From a bacterium (GTDB taxonomy: Bacteria; SZUA-79; Acidulodesulfobacterales; Acidulodesulfobacteraceae): 40,434 nt of DNA. The notes under the pieces are model-generated. The model ran no database searches and was not told the DNA's origin. It worked only from the letters and a program-made list of their open reading frames with translations. The stretch lies in assembly GCA_021794475.1 (NCBI GenBank), contig JAJYQS010000056.1, positions 1 to 40,434 of the forward strand, written 5' to 3'. This document shows, one piece after another, positions 34,729 through 40,434 of this stretch. The position numbers and the translations under genes were made by a program. Numbering within the stretch: position 1 is the first letter of the stretch; every line of letters begins with the position of its first letter.

Positions 34729-35361
34729 ATGCAGCTTTTTGTCGATGATAATCAGGTACAAGTTTTATCTGACTGGAAGACTATGAATGATATTTTATAC
34801 GGCAGCATTAAAGATATTTTGCCGGAAGGCAGACTGATTAAGAAAATAAATGTTAACGGAAACGATTACAGCGAACTTATGGCAGATTCGGAAAAATCAA
34901 AAGCCGTGATTGTATCAAATGGCGATAATATAAAAATTACAACCATGAGCCATAAAGAAATGCTTGACGGGTCAATAAATTCTGTAATACTTTTTTTCAA
35001 CGAGTTTAAAAAAGGTATTGATAAAACTGCAGACAGCATAAGGTGGGGCAATTATTCAGGAGGATTTACAGATTTTGCCGGCTATCTTAACGGATTAACC
35101 GTCTTTGTTCAGATAATGGATAAAATTGCTCAATTTGCAAAGCTTGATTATAATAATATTATTTACAAAGGAAAATCTATACAGTCTCATTTTAGTGATT
35201 TAGAAAAAGTACTGTCGTCTATCATGTCAACGCAGAAAGATGCCGATTATACACTGTTAAGCGATATTATAGAATTTGAATTAAAACCGGATATTGATAT
35301 ATGGCTCGGCATAATGGAAGAAATGAAAGGGGAGCTAAAACTTTTTAATTCATCAAATTAA
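34729..35361 (+). CDS. Unknown protein at the end of the flagellar island
   Basis: I do not recognise this 210-residue protein. Residues 1-75 look like alternating strands and one helix (MQLFVDDNQVQVLSDWKTMN, later KINVNGNDYSEL and GDNIKITTM), compatible with a small ubiquitin-like or beta-grasp fold. Residues 80-210 are mostly helical, acidic at the end, with no cysteine and no membrane segment. TTCGGAGGAG before the ATG is one of the best ribosome sites in the window, which suggests real and perhaps ample expression. The helical C-terminus and place near fliS genes would fit an export chaperone or adaptor, but that is a guess. Confidence 0.7.
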   Translation: MQLFVDDNQVQVLSDWKTMNDILYGSIKDILPEGRLIKKINVNGNDYSELMADSEKSKAVIVSNGDNIKITTMSHKEMLDGSINSVILFFNEFKKGIDKTADSIRWGNYSGGFTDFAGYLNGLTVFVQIMDKIAQFAKLDYNNIIYKGKSIQSHFSDLEKVLSSIMSTQKDADYTLLSDIIEFELKPDIDIWLGIMEEMKGELKLFNSSN

Positions 35362-35848
35362 ATGTCGAAATTTTATTATAAGTTTAACAAACTACGAAAA
35401 AAATAAAGCAAATAAATAATATTTTATATGAAATTGTTTGATTATTATAAAAAAAATAATAGCAGCCCTTTTATGATAGACTGAATAGTTTTATTATTTT
35501 TTTTAAGATAATAACAGTTGTAATATCTGTACTTTGTTATGATATTATATAAACATTAAAAAATAATCTCAAAATTTAAATTTTTAAATTTTACAATTGA
35601 CATTCTATAAGAAATATATTTAAATATAGCAGTATTGGCTGTATTAAATTATTAGAGGTAGTGCTGGTATTTTTAAATATTAAGAGTTTTATTAACTTTG
35701 TTCTAATAAATATAGATTTTGGTACTATTAAATTTAACACACTGTTGCAATGTTGTATTTATTTCTGTATAATAGACTATATAGTTGGTTGGTTGTAGCA
35801 GTTAATACGGCGGATATGTTTTTTGTTGTTCAATTCACTTACTGATTT
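35362..35848. other. 487-bp gene-free region before tRNA-Gly
   Basis: This is AT-rich DNA with no credible ORF. It ends the flagellar island and precedes the tRNA. The tRNA promoter at 35745-35773 is the one feature I can call. Another TTGACA occurs near 35596 but its downstream -10 is poor. Confidence 0.6.
35745..35773 (+). promoter_or_regulatory. Promoter of tRNA-Gly
   Basis: TTGCAA (35745-35750, 4 of 6 to the -35) and a perfect TATAAT (35768-35773) are separated by 17 bases. Transcription would start near 35780, about 70 bases before the tRNA. Confidence 0.65.
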
Positions 35849-35923
35849 GCGGGAATAGCTCAGTGGTAGAGCATCACCTTGCCAAGGTGAGGGTCGCGGG
35901 TTCAAGTCCCGTTTCCCGCTCCA
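35849..35923 (+). tRNA. tRNA-Gly (anticodon GCC)
   Basis: A full cloverleaf is seen. Acceptor GCGGGAA (35849-35855) pairs with TTCCCGC (35913-35919). The D arm has AGTGGTAGA. Anticodon stem TCACC/GGTGA encloses TTGCCAA with anticodon GCC at 35881-35883. The T arm is GCGGG-TTCAAGT-CCCGT. Discriminator T35920 is followed by an encoded CCA (35921-35923). tRNA-Gly genes are frequent integration sites, and foreign-looking genes begin 45 bp downstream. Confidence 0.97.
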
Positions 35924-35968
35924 TTCAAAACAGCAGTATATTTTAACTGTAGGGGTTTTTGCAGTAAT

Positions 35969-36151
35969 TTAACTAAATAATACAACTTGCGGAATATCGG
36001 ATTTATTTTCAAAGTGGCATCCCAAAGCGTCTTTAATATTTTCTTTAAGTTCTTCGATAGTATCGTCTTCCGTAAAAATAGAATATCCTAAAGCTTTAGC
36101 GGTATATCCTGATTCAATATCTTTGCAGGCTATAAATATAATTTCATTCAT
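35969..36151 (-). CDS. HicB-like (UPF0150) small protein, no HicA partner seen
   Basis: The 60-residue protein follows the HicB N-terminal fold: IFIACKDIESGYTAKALGYS, then EELKENIKDALGCHF. HicB proteins are usually antitoxins to the HicA RNase, with a C-terminal DNA-binding part. Here that part is missing, and no HicA-sized frame with its K-x-x-GS-H motif lies on either side. Stand-alone short HicB-like proteins are common and of unclear function. Its start overlaps by eight bases the end of the 41-codon frame, so it is probably translated by coupling. It is the last gene before the convergent tRNA-Gly. Confidence 0.75.
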   Translation of the reverse strand: MNEIIFIACKDIESGYTAKALGYSIFTEDDTIEELKENIKDALGCHFENKSDIPQVVLFS

Positions 36152-36269
36152 AGTTTTTATCCTTTATTAGCAATATAAAAAGCATAAACAGATATCCTCT
36201 TATTTCACGCAGTTCGTTACGCAGTTCTTTAATTTCGGATTTAAGGACTTCTATAGATTCTTTTTCCAT
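36144..36269 (-). CDS. Predicted 41-residue protein between AbiEii-like and HicB-like genes
   Basis: ATG at 36269-36267 opens a 41-codon frame ending TGA at 36146-36144. It begins MEKESIEVLKSEIKELRNEL, a strongly charged heptad-type helix, and continues into a short hydrophobic helix (YLFMLFILLIKD). GGAAG lies about six bases ahead of the ATG, inside the last codons of the AbiEii-like gene. The frame sits 2 bp from that gene's stop and overlaps the HicB-like start by eight bases, an operon-like fit. The layout suggests a small membrane-associated or coiled-coil partner. Family unknown. Confidence 0.5.
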   Translation of the reverse strand: MEKESIEVLKSEIKELRNELREIRGYLFMLFILLIKDKNYE

Positions 36270-36271
36270 AA

Positions 36272-37066
36272 TTATCTTCCAAATTTAATCTTATGTTCCG
36301 GCTTATTTTGCAGACTCTGCGTAAAGGCGTCGGGCTTATTAGATTCTTGGTTTACAAAAGGATTGTTTTCATGTTTATGTTGCGGCAACTCTTTTTCTGT
36401 CATATTAAATTTATTTGTAGCAATCTGCTCAAGTATTATAATATCTTCCTCAAACCTGTCTTTTAATATCGTATCTTCTTTATATGCTTCAGAATATCTA
36501 TTTATTACATTGCTAATGTTTTTATGTATATTCTTAATAAAATCGATTTGTTCCGAATTAAGAATATCCGCATAATTATTGCCAATAAAAATAATATCGT
36601 GCAAATCCCTCGATGCCGTTCTGTTTTCAAAAGCCGCTTTTTTGAAATCAAATAAATATGGCAGTTTAAAAATTCTTTTGCCATTTATAATATTAGTCTC
36701 ATCGTTATCGAATTTTCTTCTGAAAGACATTTCTATTTTGAGTTTAAAAATATCGTTATTATATAAATTTTTATAATCTATTATATATCTCTTAACATCA
36801 TCTGTATCTTTTTTTAAATTAATATTGATTAAATTAAGTTTATTTTCTCCGTAAAATGATAAAAAAGATTCTTTTATGACTGACTCAAGATTTATGTGCT
36901 TATTTGCGTCAAAATCGAGATCTAACGACATTCTATCAAGATTATATCCAAATAATAAAGCAGTACCGCCTTTAAGAGCAAGCGGAAGATTATTCTGATA
37001 TATTTTTTTGGTTATAGCGTCCATTAAACTATAATGGATTATTTCTTTATCATTTAACAAATTCAT
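36272..37066 (-). CDS. AbiEii/AbiGii-type nucleotidyltransferase toxin
   Basis: The 264-residue protein has the AbiEii active-site pattern. LKGGTALLFGY (31-41) is the G-G-T-x-L motif. MSLDLDFD (46-53) supplies D49 and D51 for metal binding. NRTASRDLHDIIFI is the late K/R-RDL-x-D element. AbiEii toxins are nucleotidyltransferases that act on tRNA or nucleotides to cause abortive phage defence or plasmid stabilisation. A polar Asn/Gln/His-rich tail of about 40 residues is an addition. The gene overlaps its presumed antitoxin by 17 bases. It lies in the conjugative-element end of the window. Confidence 0.85.
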   Translation of the reverse strand: MNLLNDKEIIHYSLMDAITKKIYQNNLPLALKGGTALLFGYNLDRMSLDLDFDANKHINLESVIKESFLSFYGENKLNLININLKKDTDDVKRYIIDYKNLYNNDIFKLKIEMSFRRKFDNDETNIINGKRIFKLPYLFDFKKAAFENRTASRDLHDIIFIGNNYADILNSEQIDFIKNIHKNISNVINRYSEAYKEDTILKDRFEEDIIILEQIATNKFNMTEKELPQHKHENNPFVNQESNKPDAFTQSLQNKPEHKIKFGR

Positions 37067-37460
37067 TTTTCCACATTAAGAGGATATCTTTTTCTTTATT
37101 TTGAGCATGTGCGAGCATAATATTAAAATATTTCATAAATTCTGTTACGTCTTCGTCTTCCAATAAATAATCATTAAAAATAACATGGTCGGGATAACGT
37201 TTAAGAACAAATATATTATGATATACCATATCGGCTATAGCCCTTGCGGGAGACGCGCACTTAATATTATTGTCTATAGATTTAGAAAAATCGCCTGAAG
37301 AAACTAATCCGGCATTGCCGAATAGCTCTGTAGTATCCGCATAATCGATGCCGCTTATCGGCCAATTACCCGTTCTAATATTATCTAAAATATGCCAGTC
37401 TGCGCCGGTAATATTTAAAGCACCGAATCCTGTTATGTATTTTGTATTTTCGTTTTCCAT
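37050..37460 (-). CDS. AbiEi-like antitoxin (short form)
   Basis: This 136-residue protein sits directly upstream of the AbiEii-like gene and overlaps it by 17 bases, the usual antitoxin-toxin plan. The segment ASPARAIADMVYHN resembles the conserved AbiEi C-terminal motif (A-x-P-E/A-R-A-x-x-D). It is shorter than full AbiEi (~200 residues), and I see no clear N-terminal winged helix. A TATAAT (minus strand, 37472-37467) ends only six bases before the ATG and no Shine-Dalgarno is present. So the message could be leaderless, though the matching -35 is poor. The name rests on the motif and the partner. Confidence 0.65.
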   Translation of the reverse strand: MENENTKYITGFGALNITGADWHILDNIRTGNWPISGIDYADTTELFGNAGLVSSGDFSKSIDNNIKCASPARAIADMVYHNIFVLKRYPDHVIFNDYLLEDEDVTEFMKYFNIMLAHAQNKEKDILLMWKNEFVK

Positions 37461-37481
37461 AATCTTATTATAACATATTTT

Positions 37482-39956
37482 TCAATTCACGAAATATTCG
37501 CTTAAGTCTTCGACTTCTTTTAACGGAGTTCTTTTCTTGTAGTGTTCTACATAGTCTTTAAACCAGTCTTCTCCGCCTTTAAGTTTTACCGCTTTCGCAA
37601 GGCGTCTTGCGTATTCGTCTGACTGGATCAGGGCGGTGATGTTTTCGTCTAGGTTTAATTGCGCCAAGCGGGTTACGTTTTCCTGCTTGATAAGATAATC
37701 CCTTTGGGGCGTTCCTTTCACGACCATTTCGAATTCGTTTTCCGTAAGTCCGAAGGTATTGATATAGAGATTTTTCATATCCGTCGTATCTGCTTTGTAA
37801 CTCGGTAAGAATATTTTAGTAGATACGTTAGTAAGAACGCTCGAGAGCATTTTTTGATTTTCTGCCACGTGCATAGGGTCTTGAGTAGCGAATACTACTA
37901 TAGTATTTAACTTCCTTAAAGTCTGAAGCCATTCCTGCATTTTGCCGGCAAAAATCGGATGCTGAAGTTCGAACCATGATTCGTCTAAAATTATTATCGT
38001 TGGAATTAAAGAACTTAAAGATGAATCAATTCTTTGAAAAAGGTACATTAATAAAGGCGCTATTACTTTAGAATTATTGGCTCCGCTTAAGTTCTTCATT
38101 TCGAATACGGTATATTTTGAAAGATTAAGCATATCGACCGGATTATTGAAGTAGTTTTTATATTCTCCTGTTACCCAAGGACGCAGTTTATCCGATAAAT
38201 TCGTTGGCAGGATACTTGAGAAAGACTCAAGAACGTGTTTATTTTTCGGAAGATTTGCGACGAGTTCTATGGCTTTCCATAACTGCTTTAAGTCTTCGTC
38301 GTCCATGGAATATCCGAACGACTCTATTAATACCTGCAGGAAATCTCTTAAAAAGCTTTTCCCGCCTTTTGCGCTTATCAATGCTATAGGATTTAAAAAT
38401 GTTCTTTTTTCCGGCTTAAAATCGACGTGAAGGCCGTTCTGCGCTAAAGACAAAATCTCTGCGGTATAGCCGAAATCGAAGAAATATACCTGAGGGTCGT
38501 ATTTCATATATTGCGCCGCCAAGAAGTTTAAAAGAACCGATTTACCGGCGCCGGTCGGTCCGAATATCACGGTATGTCCGACGTCTTTTACGTGAAAATT
38601 GAAGTAGAATAAAGTTTTGTGTTTCGTTTCGAAAGCGCAAAGAGCAGGCGCTTTAAGGTGAGAGTTAAACTTATCGCCTATTAAAATAGTCCTGAAAGGA
38701 ACGTAGTCAACAAAATTACCGAGGCTTACCATAAAAGAGCGGGGATTTAATTTCTCTCCGCCTGGCACGGAAGAAAAATAGGCGGAAAGCTTATTTAAGT
38801 TTTCGGTAAGGACTTGGTAGGACTTATTTTTAAGTACGCCTTCTATTTTAGCGCACGTTTCTTCAGCTTCTTTTTCCGTCTTTCCCCATGCTATAAAATT
38901 TACGGAACTTATTCCGAAAGGGCGCACGAGGTCAAGTTCCTGCATAGATTCGTTCGTATCGTAAACGTAACTCATTTTAGTCTCATCTATTAATTGAGTT
39001 TCTTCGCCGGTCGTCGTTTCGGATATTTGATGAAGAAGGGTCTTTCTCGTTACGAAATAATGTCTTCTTCTTTTTTTCATTAAGCTTTTCGCTTTTTCTT
39101 TCGATAGAAATGAAAACGAACATGAAAACTTTAGTTCTTTATCTAAAGAAAGAAGACCGTCTAATACGCCCGGCTCAGTTTCCTGCGGAAAATCTTTTAC
39201 GCTTAAGACTTTGTATATTGAAGAATCTAACTTGATAGCTTCCTCGTAGTCCGCGTCCACCGTAAAATCAGTTAAATATTCGTCTAAGAAAGCGTAATCC
39301 GGAAGTCTTATTCCTTGTCTTAAATCCTTCGCAGGATTAAGTATAAAGTAGTAAGAGGCTAAGAGTTCTTCGTCTTTCAGCCTTTCAAGTCCGAGTTTTG
39401 GCAAAGATTCTATGATACCGCCTAGTTCTTTATTTACGATTCTAAGTCTTTCCTTAAGTTCTTTAATCACGTCTTCTTTAGTCTTTTTTTCGCTTAAGGA
39501 TTTAACTTTTTCAGTTATTTTTTTTCCGTCTCTTTCAAAAACTTTTTTAAATATTCTTAATTTCGACTTATTTTCCCTGTAAATAAAAGATAAATATATA
39601 TTATTGACATAGTTTTTATTCCTTAAAACCCTTTCTTTATACTTTTTATCGATGTATTTTGAGACGGAAGACTTAAATTCGATATCCGGATAGTAGTAGT
39701 TTCTTTTTCTTATTAAAAAAAACGATACCGTCCAGTTCTCACTCAGTCCTTTTAGAGCGTCTTCAAGCCTGTCGGCGTAGTAACTGATGAAATCGCTTCC
39801 AAAGGTTTCTAAATCTATTCCTTTTACCTTAAAAAGGGCGCATAAACCTTCATCTTTAAGCCTTATAGTGTCAGGACTTGCCAAAGAAAATAATGGAAGA
39901 AGTTCGGAAGCCTGCGGTTTTAAATTAGCTTTCGTATATTTTTTTAAGTCTATCAT
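37482..39956 (-). CDS. virB4: VirB4/TrbE-like conjugative transfer ATPase
   Basis: The 824-residue cytoplasmic ATPase of type IV secretion has an N-terminal CagE/TrbE/VirB4 domain (about 25-430). The AAA-type motor domain follows: Walker A FGPTGAGKSVLL (465-476), Walker B PTIIILDESW (652-661) and the TQDP sensor-like motif (691-694). VirB4 drives pilus assembly and DNA transfer in conjugation. It is near the expected length (~800). It shares a four-base ATGA overlap with the gene upstream. The G+C of this part looks higher than the rest of the window, which suggests transferred DNA. No relaxase, coupling protein or integrase is in view. Confidence 0.92.
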   Translation of the reverse strand: MIDLKKYTKANLKPQASELLPLFSLASPDTIRLKDEGLCALFKVKGIDLETFGSDFISYYADRLEDALKGLSENWTVSFFLIRKRNYYYPDIEFKSSVSKYIDKKYKERVLRNKNYVNNIYLSFIYRENKSKLRIFKKVFERDGKKITEKVKSLSEKKTKEDVIKELKERLRIVNKELGGIIESLPKLGLERLKDEELLASYYFILNPAKDLRQGIRLPDYAFLDEYLTDFTVDADYEEAIKLDSSIYKVLSVKDFPQETEPGVLDGLLSLDKELKFSCSFSFLSKEKAKSLMKKRRRHYFVTRKTLLHQISETTTGEETQLIDETKMSYVYDTNESMQELDLVRPFGISSVNFIAWGKTEKEAEETCAKIEGVLKNKSYQVLTENLNKLSAYFSSVPGGEKLNPRSFMVSLGNFVDYVPFRTILIGDKFNSHLKAPALCAFETKHKTLFYFNFHVKDVGHTVIFGPTGAGKSVLLNFLAAQYMKYDPQVYFFDFGYTAEILSLAQNGLHVDFKPEKRTFLNPIALISAKGGKSFLRDFLQVLIESFGYSMDDEDLKQLWKAIELVANLPKNKHVLESFSSILPTNLSDKLRPWVTGEYKNYFNNPVDMLNLSKYTVFEMKNLSGANNSKVIAPLLMYLFQRIDSSLSSLIPTIIILDESWFELQHPIFAGKMQEWLQTLRKLNTIVVFATQDPMHVAENQKMLSSVLTNVSTKIFLPSYKADTTDMKNLYINTFGLTENEFEMVVKGTPQRDYLIKQENVTRLAQLNLDENITALIQSDEYARRLAKAVKLKGGEDWFKDYVEHYKKRTPLKEVEDLSEYFVN

Positions 39957-40434
39957 TGTATTTTAAGCCCCAAAGATTTAGATACGTGATCTTTAAAAGT
40001 GCCAAATCCTTTTTTGGAAAGTTCCGGAGTAAGTTCCCCGTAGTGCACTAAAGGAATAGCGTCAGCAAATTTATGCAAAGTGCTTGCAATGTTTTTCATA
40101 GTCTCTTCGCCTTCAGCCTGCCACCTTCCTGCCTGCGGATTAGCGGCAAAAAGAAATTTTTTTCTGTTTTCTTCCGTATTTTTTAGTTTCACTTCCCCGT
40201 TTTTTTCCATCCCGAGCGCAAGGACTTTCTGGTCGTTAGTCTTAACGGAAATTACGTCTTTATCTATCTTTATTACCCCGAAAGTATCCGCTTTAACTAA
40301 TTTACCTTCGTAAGGCGTTAATTTATCGTTCGGCTCCATTGCTAAGACCGGCGATTTTTTAATTAAGTCTTCGCAATAGGAAAGGTCTTTTTCAAAAACT
40401 TCATCCGGTTTAACTCCAGGTTTAAGACGTCCTA
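39953..40434 (-). CDS. Unknown protein upstream of virB4 (5' end outside window)
   Basis: The frame is open to the window edge, so the protein has at least 160 residues. An internal ATG at 40339 would give 128, but the frame upstream is uninterrupted (PGVKPDEVFEKDLSYCEDLI and on). The visible part is soluble and Lys/Glu-rich. It contains FGVIKIDKDVISVKTNDQK, then NPQAGRWQAEGEETMKNIAST, with no motif I know. The stop overlaps the virB4 start by four bases, so it is coupled to the transfer ATPase. Not like VirB3 or VirB5 (no membrane or signal segment is seen). Confidence 0.65.
   Translation of the reverse strand, partial: GRLKPGVKPDEVFEKDLSYCEDLIKKSPVLAMEPNDKLTPYEGKLVKADTFGVIKIDKDVISVKTNDQKVLALGMEKNGEVKLKNTEENRKKFLFAANPQAGRWQAEGEETMKNIASTLHKFADAIPLVHYGELTPELSKKGFGTFKDHVSKSLGLKIQ

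Overview
The window is AT-rich (roughly one third G+C by eye) and comes from a motile, Gram-negative-type bacterium: it has a secretin and type IV pilus alignment genes, heptosyltransferase-like family 9 glycosyltransferases and a flagellar filament cluster. A complete sulfur-oxidation heterodisulfide-reductase-like (sHdr) operon, iron-handling ferritin-like and VIT1-like proteins, and a flagellin and filament cap almost free of charged residues suggest an acid-adapted sulfur/iron metaboliser. Deltaproteobacteria-like acid-mine lineages such as Acidulodesulfobacterales (Sva0485) would fit. That placement is inference from gene content only.

Layout. (a) 1-3.5 kb: the tail of a VIT1/CCC1-type transporter, an MFS permease on the minus strand, and a rare fusion of a di-iron ferritin-like domain to a formate/nitrite-type channel. 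(b) 3.8-10.3 kb: sHdrC1-B1-A-H-C2-B2 in the canonical order, followed by a rubrerythrin lacking its rubredoxin domain. (c) 10.5-12 kb: a minus-strand ArnT/PMT-like glycosyltransferase, then a gene-free stretch with a 40-bp alternating pyrimidine-purine tract. (d) 12.7-20.2 kb: pilM, pilN, a pilO-pilP fusion and pilQ, then folE2, aroC and aroK. A broken copy of the start of aroK lies just before aroK. (e) 20.4-35.4 kb: a flagellar filament and glycan island containing a SPINDLY/OGT-like glycosyltransferase, flagellin, FlaG, FliD, FliS, two long GT9 enzymes, a CgeB-like enzyme, a sulfotransferase, an APS kinase and one unknown protein. (f) 35.8-40.4 kb: tRNA-Gly(GCC), then a minus-strand gene string (unknown gene, VirB4/TrbE ATPase, AbiEi-like and AbiEii-like pair, 41-aa ORF, HicB-like protein) that looks like the edge of an integrated conjugative element.

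How it works together. The sHdr cluster would oxidise sulfane sulfur to sulfite in the cytoplasm. The flagellar island reads as one programme: the filament subunits and their chaperone are encoded beside glycosyltransferases, and the APS kinase plus sulfotransferase could make and use PAPS to sulfate the glycan or protein. The flagellin leader carries a sigma-28-like promoter and two CsrA-type sites, one in a hairpin loop and one over the ribosome binding site, as in classical CsrA-controlled flagellin messages. The most novel-looking items are the ferritin-FNT fusion, the flagellar glycan/sulfation island, the charge-poor filament and the PilO-PilP fusion.
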